Shown piece by piece: positions 10,283-18,480 of a stretch of DNA of 64,000 nt. Within the stretch, counting starts at the first letter, position 1. Every line of letters starts with the position of its first letter. Origin of the DNA: Rallus limicola (Eukaryota; Chordata; Aves; Gruiformes; Rallidae); contig JAKCOZ010000106.1 of assembly GCA_022605955.1 (NCBI GenBank), positions 584,501 to 648,500 on the forward strand, in the 5' to 3' direction. Made by a program: the position numbers and the translations under genes. The notes under the pieces are model-generated. The model was not told the DNA's origin. It did not search any database and saw only the letters and a list, made by a program, of their open reading frames with translations.

Positions 10283-10645
10283 TGCCGCAGCTGAGGGACG
10301 GGACACCGCTTAATATAAGCATAGTGATCGTTTTATTGTACACACACAATAGTTTTTATAGTTTCTAGCTACACAAGAACAAAGCGTGTTCTGTACTGAT
10401 TGGTTAACATAAAATGTCTCATAGCTGTCTATAAGTCGTAGATGTTGCTAGGGTAGTGTGTTATCTTCGCCTTGCTGCTTTACTTACACAATAATCACAA
10501 CGGAATGTTTCTGCTTCACAAGGTCCTGTGGCGTCCTGCTTATCAGGTCTCCCACAGTTTTCGTCTGACCAAGGCGATCACATCTTGGTCACATCCTTCA
10601 TCGTGTAACTCTTCGGGTGCAGAACCATCTTTTGCTTTTCCCACA
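10283..10645 (-). repeat. 3' LTR of the outer class II provirus
   Basis: 363 bp, starting TGTGGGAAAAGC on the minus strand and ending GCGGCA. An AATAAA polyadenylation signal is present (tttatt at about 10330-10335 on the plus strand). A polypurine tract lies immediately upstream in element orientation (plus strand tctcccccgttc, 10646-10657). Its left edge is the junction with the receptor-flanking segment. Confidence 0.92.
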
Positions 10646-10774
10646 TCTCCCCCGTTCTGTTGAACAATAAGAACTTTGTGAATAGAGTTAGATATCATTT
10701 TTTGTATACACTGTAAAAAGCATGGCAAACAAATTAAAAATAATAAAATGACAAGCACAATATACAGCATTGTT
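10543..10774 (-). pseudogene. Outer provirus env, 3' piece (membrane anchor and tail)
   Basis: C-terminal part of the transmembrane envelope protein, separated from the rest of env by the inner provirus. It contains a strongly hydrophobic anchor (YIVLVILLFLICLPCFLQ) followed by a short basic tail. The frame runs through the polypurine tract and about 34 codons into the U3 of the 3' LTR before stopping at 10543. The same env-into-U3 overlap is seen in the class II element at 51.3 kb. No longer expressed as part of a whole env. Confidence 0.8.
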
Positions 10775-10779
10775 TTGAT

Positions 10780-11339
10780 TGTTATCGACAAAATTTACAC
10801 TCACTCTTGAATGTAATAGCAGCAGTTTAATCAGAGAAAGAAAACAGCGGCGCCGGGCGGGCAGGGACCGAAGTCACACTACTGCCGCGCTAAGGGAGAG
10901 GGGATTACAGATATTTATACTCAGTAATAAACAATACAATTATCTTGAGGTTATTACTTCATCTTTCGACTAACAATTGCTATAGTTCATATATGTCGAT
11001 TTTCTTCATTTTTCTTCTCCAATTATTAACCAGTTTCTCAATCTTTTTCACGGTGGTTAACTCTGGCCCATTGATGTGTTCTTGAGATTAGGGTCTTGTA
11101 CCTCTCTTTCATAATCGTGGGCTCCATCCTGTCACAAAAGCAACTTGTTCTTGTTTTATCGCAGTTCTGTTCTTTTGAAACTAGTTCATACCAGGATATA
11201 CACTAGACGTAAGGATTTTTGCGGATAACATATAAGCATTCTATTTGTTTAAGCAAGCATGAAGGTTTCTTAAGCTTCCATTTAGTTTCTGTTATACATT
11301 TATCGAATAATTACAAGGAATCAGCAAACGTTAGTAACA
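10780..11339 (-). repeat. 3' LTR of the nested class I provirus
   Basis: 560 bp, TGTTACTAACG at its 5' end and CGATAACA at its 3' end on the minus strand. It matches 16131-16689 except at a small indel/substitution near 10880 and one base near 10907. AATAAA-like signals (tttatt complement) occur in the R region. A polypurine stretch next to the internal edge (plus strand ttccaccccttttctttt, from about 11341) fits a class I element. Confidence 0.93.
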
Positions 11340-11361
11340 ATTCCACCCCTTTTCTTTTGAA

Positions 11362-12000
11362 TTACCCGTTTGCTGATTCTATGGTTCGGATAGTAAGGAT
11401 TTCAATTCGATCTATTCGTCGTTTTATTGCTGCCACTAACTTATTAAGACTACAAGGTCCTAAAGTTATCACCAGGATGAAAATAATCATAGGCCCCGTG
11501 ATCGTGGATAATAAAGTCATCAGCCAAGGTGACCAATTAAACCAGTTCTCGTACCAGGGAGCTTGAGCTTCTCGTTCCCTTTTTCTTTGTTCTAATCTGT
11601 CCCTTACTTTAGCTAAGGAATCACGGACTATTCCTGTATGATCTGCATAGAAGCAACATTCTTCTCCCAGAGCGACACATAGTCCTTCTTCTCTTAAGAA
11701 CACCAGATCTAATCTTCTTCGATTTTGCAAAACTACTTCTGATAGGGAAGTCAATGATTTCTCCAGATACGAGATTGATTTTTCCAATTGCGCTAAATCT
11801 TTGTCGACAGCAGCCTGTAATGCTGACAGTCCTTTTTGTTGCAATATTATGGAGGTAGTTTCTATCTTTACTTTTACTATACTGAGACCCACGAGGGTAG
11901 CTACAGTAAGAGCTGTTATAGGCTCTCTTTTGTATCTGGAGAAGTCATTTTCTTGAGCTCCCATTACTTTGGCTGAGGAACGTATCATTATTCGTGGCAC
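11362..12000 (-). pseudogene. Nested provirus env, transmembrane subunit
   Basis: An open frame of 212 codons matching a gammaretrovirus-type transmembrane envelope subunit. It has a hydrophobic fusion-peptide-like stretch (about residues 28-44), a heptad region (about 60-95), an immunosuppressive-domain-like segment LQNRRRLDLVFLREEG (91-106), the CX6CC motif at C108-C115/C116, a membrane anchor (about 162-182) and a short tail. The upstream surface subunit is missing or broken, and the frame's Met is not a natural start. It retains a surprisingly intact frame for a remnant, which agrees with the young LTRs. Confidence 0.85.
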
Positions 12001-12534
12001 TATTGTAACGTGGACACAAAATTCAAGGTTCGCGTATTACGTTTCATTACCATTAAACTTAAACTTCCATTGGAATACCATTTTATGGATAGAAACTGGT
12101 TTTGCTCGGTGGGAATTCAGGCTGATGCTATAGTTTACAATACCCTTTTCCTGGATTAGAGCTAGGGCATCCATAAAAGGGTATACTTTCATCACGTTTT
12201 CCTTTAACAATTGGGGTTCCTGACCCTGTGTTTGTATTCTGTCTCGGCTATTAACACGTAGTAGTTAAAAAGTATGGTATTCCTGAAGTAATGATCGTCT
12301 GAACGATTTTGTTTTCTGAACTATTTCCAGATTCTTTCAAGACCCATTTCAAATGGCTGATGGCCATCCCCACGGGGGATCAAAGAATATTAAGGAGGAG
12401 GTAAAACCGTCTGCCTCACATGTTTTACTGGCTTTGCCTTTCCCACGGTCTGTCCTGGGCAAAGGACAACCGGTTAATTTGTCTTCTGGTCAACAGCTCA
12501 GTGTCTTCAGGGGCGGTTTTGCTTCTCTACTCTT
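12001..12534 (-). pseudogene. Nested provirus env, degraded surface-subunit region
   Basis: Lies between the Cys-rich frame and the transmembrane subunit, where the surface envelope subunit is expected. No long frame is present. Short fragments in shifting frames contain possible glycosylation sites, but no receptor-binding domain is recognisable. The space is about 0.5 kb, far less than a full surface subunit, so most has been deleted. Confidence 0.5.
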
Positions 12535-13056
12535 TTAGGCATAGGAGGGTCTTTGATCTAGAGTTTTTCGTTGGTTCAGTTTCCACTTAAACTGTTTTCT
12601 GCATTTATTAATTACTTTGTTTCGATCAGTCTCATAGAATTCCCACCAATATGGGATTAATAGTTTCCATCCGCAAAAGAGCGTAAGTACATTCTCTTGC
12701 CCTGACCTACGATCTCGGTGTTGTCCACAGCGTATACAGTAAGCTTGTTTAAAACGGGAAATACAATTCCAAATTTGCTTACAACTATAACAAATGCTTT
12801 GAACCCAGGCCTCGTGACTTAATAAAGGGTGCTTCAAGCAGGGTATTCGCCTCGGTAAGGTAGGCTCGAGAGGAATTTCAGTTTTTATATCACAGCATAA
12901 AGCCAAAGTCCGACTCTCTTCTTGGGCTCTATATAGGCCCCCTGTCTCCCCTATATATGGTATTCTCCCCTGTACCCAAGAGACATATGATACTTTCCTT
13001 ATAGATTTATGAGCTGGTAGTCCAAACCAATGTCTAAGTCGATCTTCAATATTCAT
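12535..13056 (-). CDS. Unrecognised Cys-rich ORF after pol in the nested provirus
   Basis: An open frame of 173 codons starting with ATG directly after the integrase stop. It is not recognised as a known retroviral protein. It contains CYSC, then CIRC 15 residues later, inside a Cys-rich middle (roughly residues 88-115), which could bind zinc. The C-terminal third is basic and aromatic (WKLLIPYWWEFY and several Lys/Arg). The position is that of env start or of an accessory gene. It has no obvious signal peptide or membrane segment, arguing against a normal surface envelope start. Alternatives are a rearranged env leader or chance. No function is assigned. Confidence 0.4.
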   Translation of the reverse strand: MNIEDRLRHWFGLPAHKSIRKVSYVSWVQGRIPYIGETGGLYRAQEESRTLALCCDIKTEIPLEPTLPRRIPCLKHPLLSHEAWVQSICYSCKQIWNCISRFKQAYCIRCGQHRDRRSGQENVLTLFCGWKLLIPYWWEFYETDRNKVINKCRKQFKWKLNQRKTLDQRPSYA

Positions 13057-13740
13057 TCATTCGTTTTGCCGTCTCAGGGTAAGTTTCAGGGAGTCTGGGT
13101 GACGTGTAGATGTCCACTTATTTGGTGAGGTTATCTTCTTTATCCTAGTAGCGTGTGTCCACCCCTTTTCTTTTGTTCGTACTGCAGAATCTGTTGTGAG
13201 TAAAACAAGATAAGGTCCCTCCCATTGAGGGGTTAAGTTAACTTCTTTCCATGATTTTATCAATACTTGATCTCCAGGTTGTACCTGGTGTATTGCCAGA
13301 TCTAGTGGTGGTCTTTGGGTTGTTATCCCTTTCTTTCTGAGTTATTCTCTCCTTTTGTTTAGAATACTCAGATAACTTTCTAAATTTTTATCAGTTAAAT
13401 TTGGTGGATCGGAGGCCGGTCCAAAATCATAAGGCATCCCATACAGCATTCATATGGGGATAACCCAACATCTGCTCGAGGACGGGTTCTTATTTGTAAC
13501 AATGCTAGAGGTAGACACCGAAGCCAATTTAATCTCGTTTCTAACATAAGCTTGGTGAGTTGCTTTTTGATTTTTTTATTCATCCTTTTTACTCTTCCTG
13601 AACTTTGAGGATGATAAGGAGTGTGAAATTCCCATTTGATTTCCAAAGCTTGGGCTAAGTTCTGAATTATTTGGGAAGTAAAATGGGACCCTCGATCTGA
13701 ATTTATTGACTATACTATTCCGTACCATGGAAGCTGTTCA
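13057..13740 (-). pseudogene. Nested provirus integrase (broken)
   Basis: Fragments in more than one frame resemble a gammaretrovirus-type integrase. SDRGSHFTS (around 13690-13715) holds the expected second catalytic Asp; FHTPYHPQSSG and downstream basic residues follow, then a C-terminal WEGPYLVLL domain in 13057-13263. At the place where the third catalytic residue (Glu) is expected, the sequence reads SGRVKRM, with Lys. The N-terminal zinc domain and first Asp region are not seen. The product would be inactive. Confidence 0.8.
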
Positions 13741-13784
13741 TGGACCAATCCTTTTCCTCGAGTATTGATCAGTCCCCTTTCTTC

Positions 13785-14890
13785 TCATATTTTCCCAAAC
13801 ACATGAGCTATCCCATATGCATATTTCGAATCTGTGTAAATAGTTCCGTCTTTGTCTTTTAGTAATTGCAGAGCTCGTAACAAAGCGAAAACTTCGCATG
13901 CTTGTCCTGACCAGTTTGGATTTAAGGCTCCTGCCTCTATCACAGTAAAAGTTTTCCCATTAACAACTGCATATCCTGATTTTTGTTTTCCATCCAATAC
14001 CCGTGAGGAGCCGTCTACATGGTATTTTCCCCTTCTTGTAATTCTTCCTCTTCTAAATCCTTTCTAATCTTTGTTTGTAGATCGATAGTCTGCAGGCAAT
14101 CATGTGTTAAATTTTCTTTCGGTTTCCCATATAAGAATTGGGCCGGATTCTGAAGAGAGGTGACTTCTAATTTTAAATGAGGTGTATTTATAAGGATACT
14201 CTCATACTGTAAAAGTCGGCTATCTGTTATCCACTTATCGGCCCTGTGTTTTAATACGCTAGTTAAATTATGGGTGGTATATACCGTTAAATGTGTGCCT
14301 AAGGTTATTTGGGTTACATTTTTTATTAATAATGCTGTAGCAACTGTAGCCTGTAGGCAATGCAGCCACCCTCTACTTACTGGATCTAGGAGTTTAGAGT
14401 AATATCCGATAGGTTTTCGATATCCAGCAAGTTCTTACGTTAGGACTCCATAGGCTGTATTTTCGTTAATAGCTGTAAATAATTGAAATGGTTTCCTAAC
14501 ATCCGGTAAACTTAATACTGGGGTTTCTACCAGGCTTTGTAGCAACTGTTCCCAACTCTGGTTATCTTTTTCATTCCATTCGAAATGTCCTTCCTTCTTT
14601 AATTTTTCATATAGAAATTTCGTTTGTGTGCTATAATTTTCAATCCATTGTCGGCAATATCCTATTAAACCTAGCATTTGTCGCACTTGTCTTTTGTTCT
14701 TGGGGACAGGAAGAGACAAAATGCCTTTTATTCGCTTCGGATCTAACTTCTTTTGCCCTCCTGTTATCCAATGCCCCAGGTATTTAACTTGTTCCTCTGT
14801 AAATTGGAGCTTTGATCTCAAAACTTTTAGTCCTTGTTTGCCCAAAAAATTTAAGAGCCTTATACTCTCGTTTCGCACCACTTCTTCTTC
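13785..14890 (-). pseudogene. Nested provirus RT connection and RNase H (broken)
   Basis: In element orientation, 14881-14435 carries the end of an RT (VKYLGHWITGG, LGLIGYCRQWI, FEWNEKDNQSWEQL), followed by a connection domain (about 14430-14150) and an RNase H part at 13997-13785 (GYAVVNGKTFTVIEAG, QACEVFALLRAL with Glu, TIYTDSKYAYG with Asp). Stops and frame changes interrupt it near 14435 and 14000. The RT fingers and palm, including the catalytic YxDD region, are absent: the preceding frame ends in protease and the RT resumes past the palm, indicating a deletion at about 14885. Confidence 0.85.
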
Positions 14891-14891
14891 T

Positions 14892-15542
14892 TTACCGGCT
14901 ATTAATAAATAACCCGATTCGTAGACTCGTCATAAGATCTCTTCCTAGTAAGTTGTACTCTGCTTCTGGCACAAGGAGGAGATCCCCTTTTACCTGTCGA
15001 TTGGGGCTAATAATCTGAACATTTTTAACGACAGGGACTTGAAAGGGCTCACCTTTTGCTCCAATTACTGATATTTTGTCTTCTGATATGTTACATCTCA
15101 TAATTATTCGTTTAGCTAGTGTATATACTCCAATAGTAGTAAACTTGATTTCAAAATAATCTACTAAAGATTGAGTGGCCCAATGTGTTTTCTGATGTAA
15201 TTTATTTCGAAAATTCCATGCGTCTATCTTTTCGCTTTTGGACGCTAGAATGCATAAGAATGCATATTGACTTTCTTCTTGACTATATGGGGTTTTATTA
15301 TTTACATAAAAATTTAGGGCTTGACATACCCAGTCCTCGAAGGACCCAAATTTTGGCCAAAAAATGTTCTTCCCAATTTCTTTTTCTTCCCATATATAAA
15401 CACAATAATAGATCATTTTCTCTTTAGATTTTCCCCGCCGGGGCGCAGATTCTCCCCAGTGTCGGATCATGAGTTCCAAAGTACTTTCTGATGGAATATC
15501 TGGGCTAGGAATTTTTCTCTGTTTGCTTCCTTCTTGCCCCAT
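14892..15542 (-). pseudogene. Nested provirus gag matrix fused to protease remnant
   Basis: The frame begins MGQEGSKQ (myristoylation-type start, at 15542), continues with a gammaretrovirus-like matrix (LELMIRHWGE, FWPKFGSFEDWVCQAL) and ends with the C-terminal part of a retroviral protease (ISVIGAKGE, LLLVPEAEYNLLGRDL). Capsid, nucleocapsid and the protease Asp-Thr/Ser-Gly active site are missing, so a large in-frame-like deletion joins matrix to protease. The preceding six codons upstream are open but the MGQ Met is the likely start. Not functional as gag. Confidence 0.8.
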
Positions 15543-15650
15543 ACTCAAACGGAATCGCAATGACTTACCAGTACCTTCGGAAAACTGGAATCGAGAGATA
15601 CGTACTGGAGGTCCACAAAGCTCGCTGTCTCCAGTCGGGCTTTCTTCGTT

Positions 15651-15990
15651 CGAGATCTTCGTGCACTGGAATCAAATTCCCCTTGTGCACGGGAACCAAA
15701 TTTTTCTCGAGAACTTCATGCACCAGAATCAAATTCCCCTTGTGCACGGGAACGAAATTTTTCTCGAGAACTTCATGCACTGGAATCAAATTCCCCTTGT
15801 GCACGGGAACCAAAAAAAATTTTCTCGAGAACTTCGTGCACTGGAATCAAATTCCCTTTGTGCACGGGAACCAAAAAATTCTTCTCGAGAACTTCGTGCA
15901 CTGGAATCGAATTCCCCTTGTGCACAGGAACCAAATTTTATCTCGAGATCTTCGTGCACTGGAATCAAATTCCCCTTGTGCACGGGAACC
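15651..15990 (-). repeat. Six tandem ~57-61-bp hairpin repeats in the leader
   Basis: Six units lie between the primer site and the gag start of the nested provirus. Each contains two copies of the palindromic hexamer GTGCAC or a one-base variant, flanking an inverted GGAAT-CAA-ATTCC, and most are separated by ctcgag. The first hairpin spans 15661-15690: the outer GTGCAC pairs with the second GTGCAC and GGAAT pairs with ATTCC. Ten exact GTGCAC hexamers occur in total. Unit length varies through runs of A/T before ctcgag. Leader position suggests a role in RNA dimerisation or packaging, which is inference. The open frames through it (15565-15813 and similar) are repeat artefacts. Confidence 0.85.
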
Positions 15991-16108
15991 TAGTTTTCTT
16001 TCTCTGCCGTTCGGAAAATCTGGGACTGACCACACAGAGGACCCTTCTCAGGCCCCTCAAAATTAGAGGGGGGCGCCTCCTGATCAGAGGTCTGGGGCCA
16101 GTTACCAG

Positions 16109-16126
16109 ATCCGAGTCACAGCACCA
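16109..16126 (-). other. Primer-binding site, tRNA-His-like (nested provirus)
   Basis: Minus strand TGGTGCTGTGACTCGGAT starts four nucleotides after the 5' LTR end. It fits the 3' end of tRNA-His with one mismatch, by knowledge of tRNA-His-primed ERVs. This supports the LTR boundary and the class I assignment. Confidence 0.8.
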
Positions 16127-16130
16127 AAAT

Positions 16131-16689
16131 TGTTATCGACAAAATTTACACTCACTCTTGAATGTAATAGCAGCAGTTTAATCAGAGAAAGAAAACAGCG
16201 GCGCCGGGCGGGCAGGGACCGAAGTCACACTACACCGCGCTAAGGGAGAGGGGGTTACAGATATTTATACTCAGTAATAAACAATACAATTATCTTGAGG
16301 TTATTACTTCATCTTTCGACTAACAATTGCTATAGTTCATATATGTCGATTTTCTTCATTTTTCTTCTCCAATTATTAACCAGTTTCTCAATCTTTTTCA
16401 CGGTGGTTAACTCTGGCCCATTGATGTGTTCTTGAGATTAGGGTCTTGTACCTCTCTTTCATAATCGTGGGCTCCATCCTGTCACAAAAGCAACTTGTTC
16501 TTGTTTTATCGCAGTTCTGTTCTTTTGAAACTAGTTCATACCAGGATATACACTAGACGTAAGGATTTTTGCGGATAACATATAAGCATTCTATTTGTTT
16601 AAGCAAGCATGAAGGTTTCTTAAGCTTCCATTTAGTTTCTGTTATACATTTATCGAATAATTACAAGGAATCAGCAAACGTTAGTAACA
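16131..16689 (-). repeat. 5' LTR of the nested class I provirus
   Basis: 559 bp, near-identical to 10780-11339. Perfect TGTTA...TAACA ends. Outside it the 5-bp target duplication ttgat (16690-16694) begins. The LTR would promote leftward transcription. Confidence 0.93.
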
Positions 16690-17734
16690 TTGATCAAACT
16701 TTTTATCCATCCTGTAAAACCCCAGCTAGAAAACAGTTTATCTAGCCAGTCCCATCTATCGTCTTCTCGGAGTTTCGTAACTATGTTCTTAAGTTGTTGT
16801 ATGCTGGCATGGATCGATTCAGAGTGATCCAAGAGATTCATACAACACATGCCTTCAAAATCCTCACATCCATGCCCTAGAGCTAAAAGCAAAAAGTGTA
16901 TAGCAGCGCGATTTTGTAAAGTTGCATGTCATACACTATCTACATCAAGTAAGAGACCAGAAAGTGCCTCACTAGTAGCATTGGTTTGTTTTGCTAGCCA
17001 ACATCCCAATTTGTCCAAAGTGCCCAGTGCTTTTGCAGCTGCGACACCAGGGGCAAGGAGGGAGGCCATAAAGCGTTGCTCAAAGTTCCAAAAATTTATA
17101 TTGTCATTACACTCAGAAGTAAAGGCGTGAGTTGACCGTTTCCTTCGAGAGTGAATCTTGCGCATTTGTAAAACGCTAGATGTGTTAGGGGTAAGGAGTG
17201 AAAGGCGTCCCAAACTACAAGGGCCTCCTTTAATGTGTGAAGGTATGCCTGCCCACGCCCGGTCCCCACAAATAAAAAATATGCCAGGTGGTAATGCTAC
17301 GGGCATATTTGTGGAGTGTGATATGTTGCTCGATGTATAATTACACCAAGCTGTTTCATTGCGAAATATGGGGTGCATGGGGGATACGTCCCATGCCCGT
17401 GATTGATTCTTCCCTGTATAGTTGAACTTAACACAAAAATCCATTTTTACTGATCCAAAAAGTTCAATCTCTTGGGGTTCTAAACTGAGCTGTGGCCTAT
17501 ATGGTGTCCACCCATCCCAATTATCTGTGGGATTGGTCATCAGGCCCGATTGCAGACTACTGCACAACCCTGTCCACTTATCAAGTGGCAATCCTACTAG
17601 ACAAGTAGAAAAGGGGTTTTCTGGGGAGGCAGTGGCCAAGCAGAGAGTATCTTGACCTGTTAGGTTGGCCAGTGTAACCCATATGTTAACCTTAGGGAAA
17701 AATGGGGGGAAAACAAAAGCAAAAGGAATATCAT
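16690..17734 (-). pseudogene. Outer provirus env, 5' piece (surface and transmembrane ectodomain)
   Basis: Alpharetrovirus-type envelope. From a signal-like ATG at 17734 a hydrophobic leader runs into the frame of 17639-16929 across an apparent frameshift at a six-base homopolymer (17704-17709). Visible features in that frame (numbered from 17639): several N-glycosylation sites, FFICGDRAWAGIP (121-133), a furin-type RRKR (165-168), an internal hydrophobic fusion segment (about 190-203) and heptads. An in-frame TGA at 16929-16931 interrupts it; the frame continues with the CX6CC motif CEDFEGMCC and ends where the nested provirus enters at 16690. Broken in three ways, so not functional. Confidence 0.9.
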
Positions 17735-18480
17735 GATGGTGGTTTCCGGGTAGGCGGCGAAGCGTCCGTGTCCAGTTCTTCGGCTGAGGCCGTCGTCAAT
17801 GGTTCTCTAAAGGGTTTAACATTCTTCGCCGGGATCCACCGCGGACCACGTTCTGTGGAAACACAAGCATAACCCCTCCCCCAGGTAACAAGTGGGTAAG
17901 GGCCTAAAATTTTTCCTGTTTCTAGGTCCTTTATTAAAACTGGTGCCTTCTTTGATTCTGTAAATTCTTGGCTCATACTAAAGTGTCGAACAATAGGGGG
18001 ATTCTGATCCATAAAAGAGCAATTTAAAAAATTGAAAACATATAATGCTTTCTGTAGTCTTTCTCCTGGGGTTGCCCTTCCCATTCCCCCTTTTTGTTTT
18101 TGTAAAATATTTTTTAAAGACTGGTGAGAGCGCTCAATAAGGGATTGGCCGGTAGGGGAATGAGGTATTCCTGTAATATGTGTAATGCCCCAGGTATTAA
18201 AAAAGGCTTGTAAAGTGACAGAAATATATGCAGGTCCATTATCTGTTTTTATTTTTTGGGGTATTCCTAAGGTGGCAAAGGCCTGTAGAAAATGGCGTTT
18301 AGCATCGCGAGCCTTTTCTCCCGTATGAGAGGGAGGCATATAAGGCTCCAGAAAAAGTATCTATCGAGACATGTATATATTTTAATTTTCCAAATTCCGA
18401 ATAGTGTGTGACATCAGTTTGCCATAATTGTAAGGCTTGCAGTCCTCGGGGGTTGATTCCACCCGCGACTGATGGGAAAA
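17731..18480 (-). pseudogene. Outer provirus integrase core and C-terminus (two frameshifts)
   Basis: Continues pol after 18414-20237. The segment 18511-18299 holds the first catalytic Asp (WQTDVTHY), and 18339-17731 holds the second (KTDNGPAY, D33 of that frame) and the Glu (SLIERSH, E69), then a C-terminal domain (WGRGYACVSTERGPRWIP). The pieces lie in different frames, with shifts near 18465-18480 and 18335-18345. All three catalytic residues are still visible. The end overlaps the env ATG region by a few bases, as in many retroviruses. Confidence 0.85.

Larger units (their letters stand above)
10780..16689 (-). mobile_element. Class I (gammaretrovirus-like) provirus nested in env
   Basis: A minus-strand provirus with near-identical LTRs (16131-16689 and 10780-11339) inserted in the outer provirus env. 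A 5-bp target duplication, ttgat, flanks it (10775-10779 and 16690-16694). LTR ends are TGTTA...TAACA. Order in element orientation: LTR, tRNA-His-like primer site, leader with six hairpin repeats, gag matrix fused to a protease remnant, RT/RNase H, integrase, a Cys-rich frame, env transmembrane part, LTR. Most of gag, the RT catalytic core and the surface envelope are deleted or decayed. The LTRs differ at only about 2-4 of 560 positions, so insertion is recent relative to the host provirus. Confidence 0.95.

Noticed and set aside
15651..15990. A CRISPR-like array (regular ~57-61-bp spacing)
   Set aside because: The repeats are adjacent without unique spacers, sit in a retroviral leader, and the genome is eukaryotic.
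15560..16181. 168- and 107-codon plus-strand frames with repeated CTGIKFPLCTG-like units
   Set aside because: They result from the tandem leader repeats of the nested provirus read on the wrong strand.
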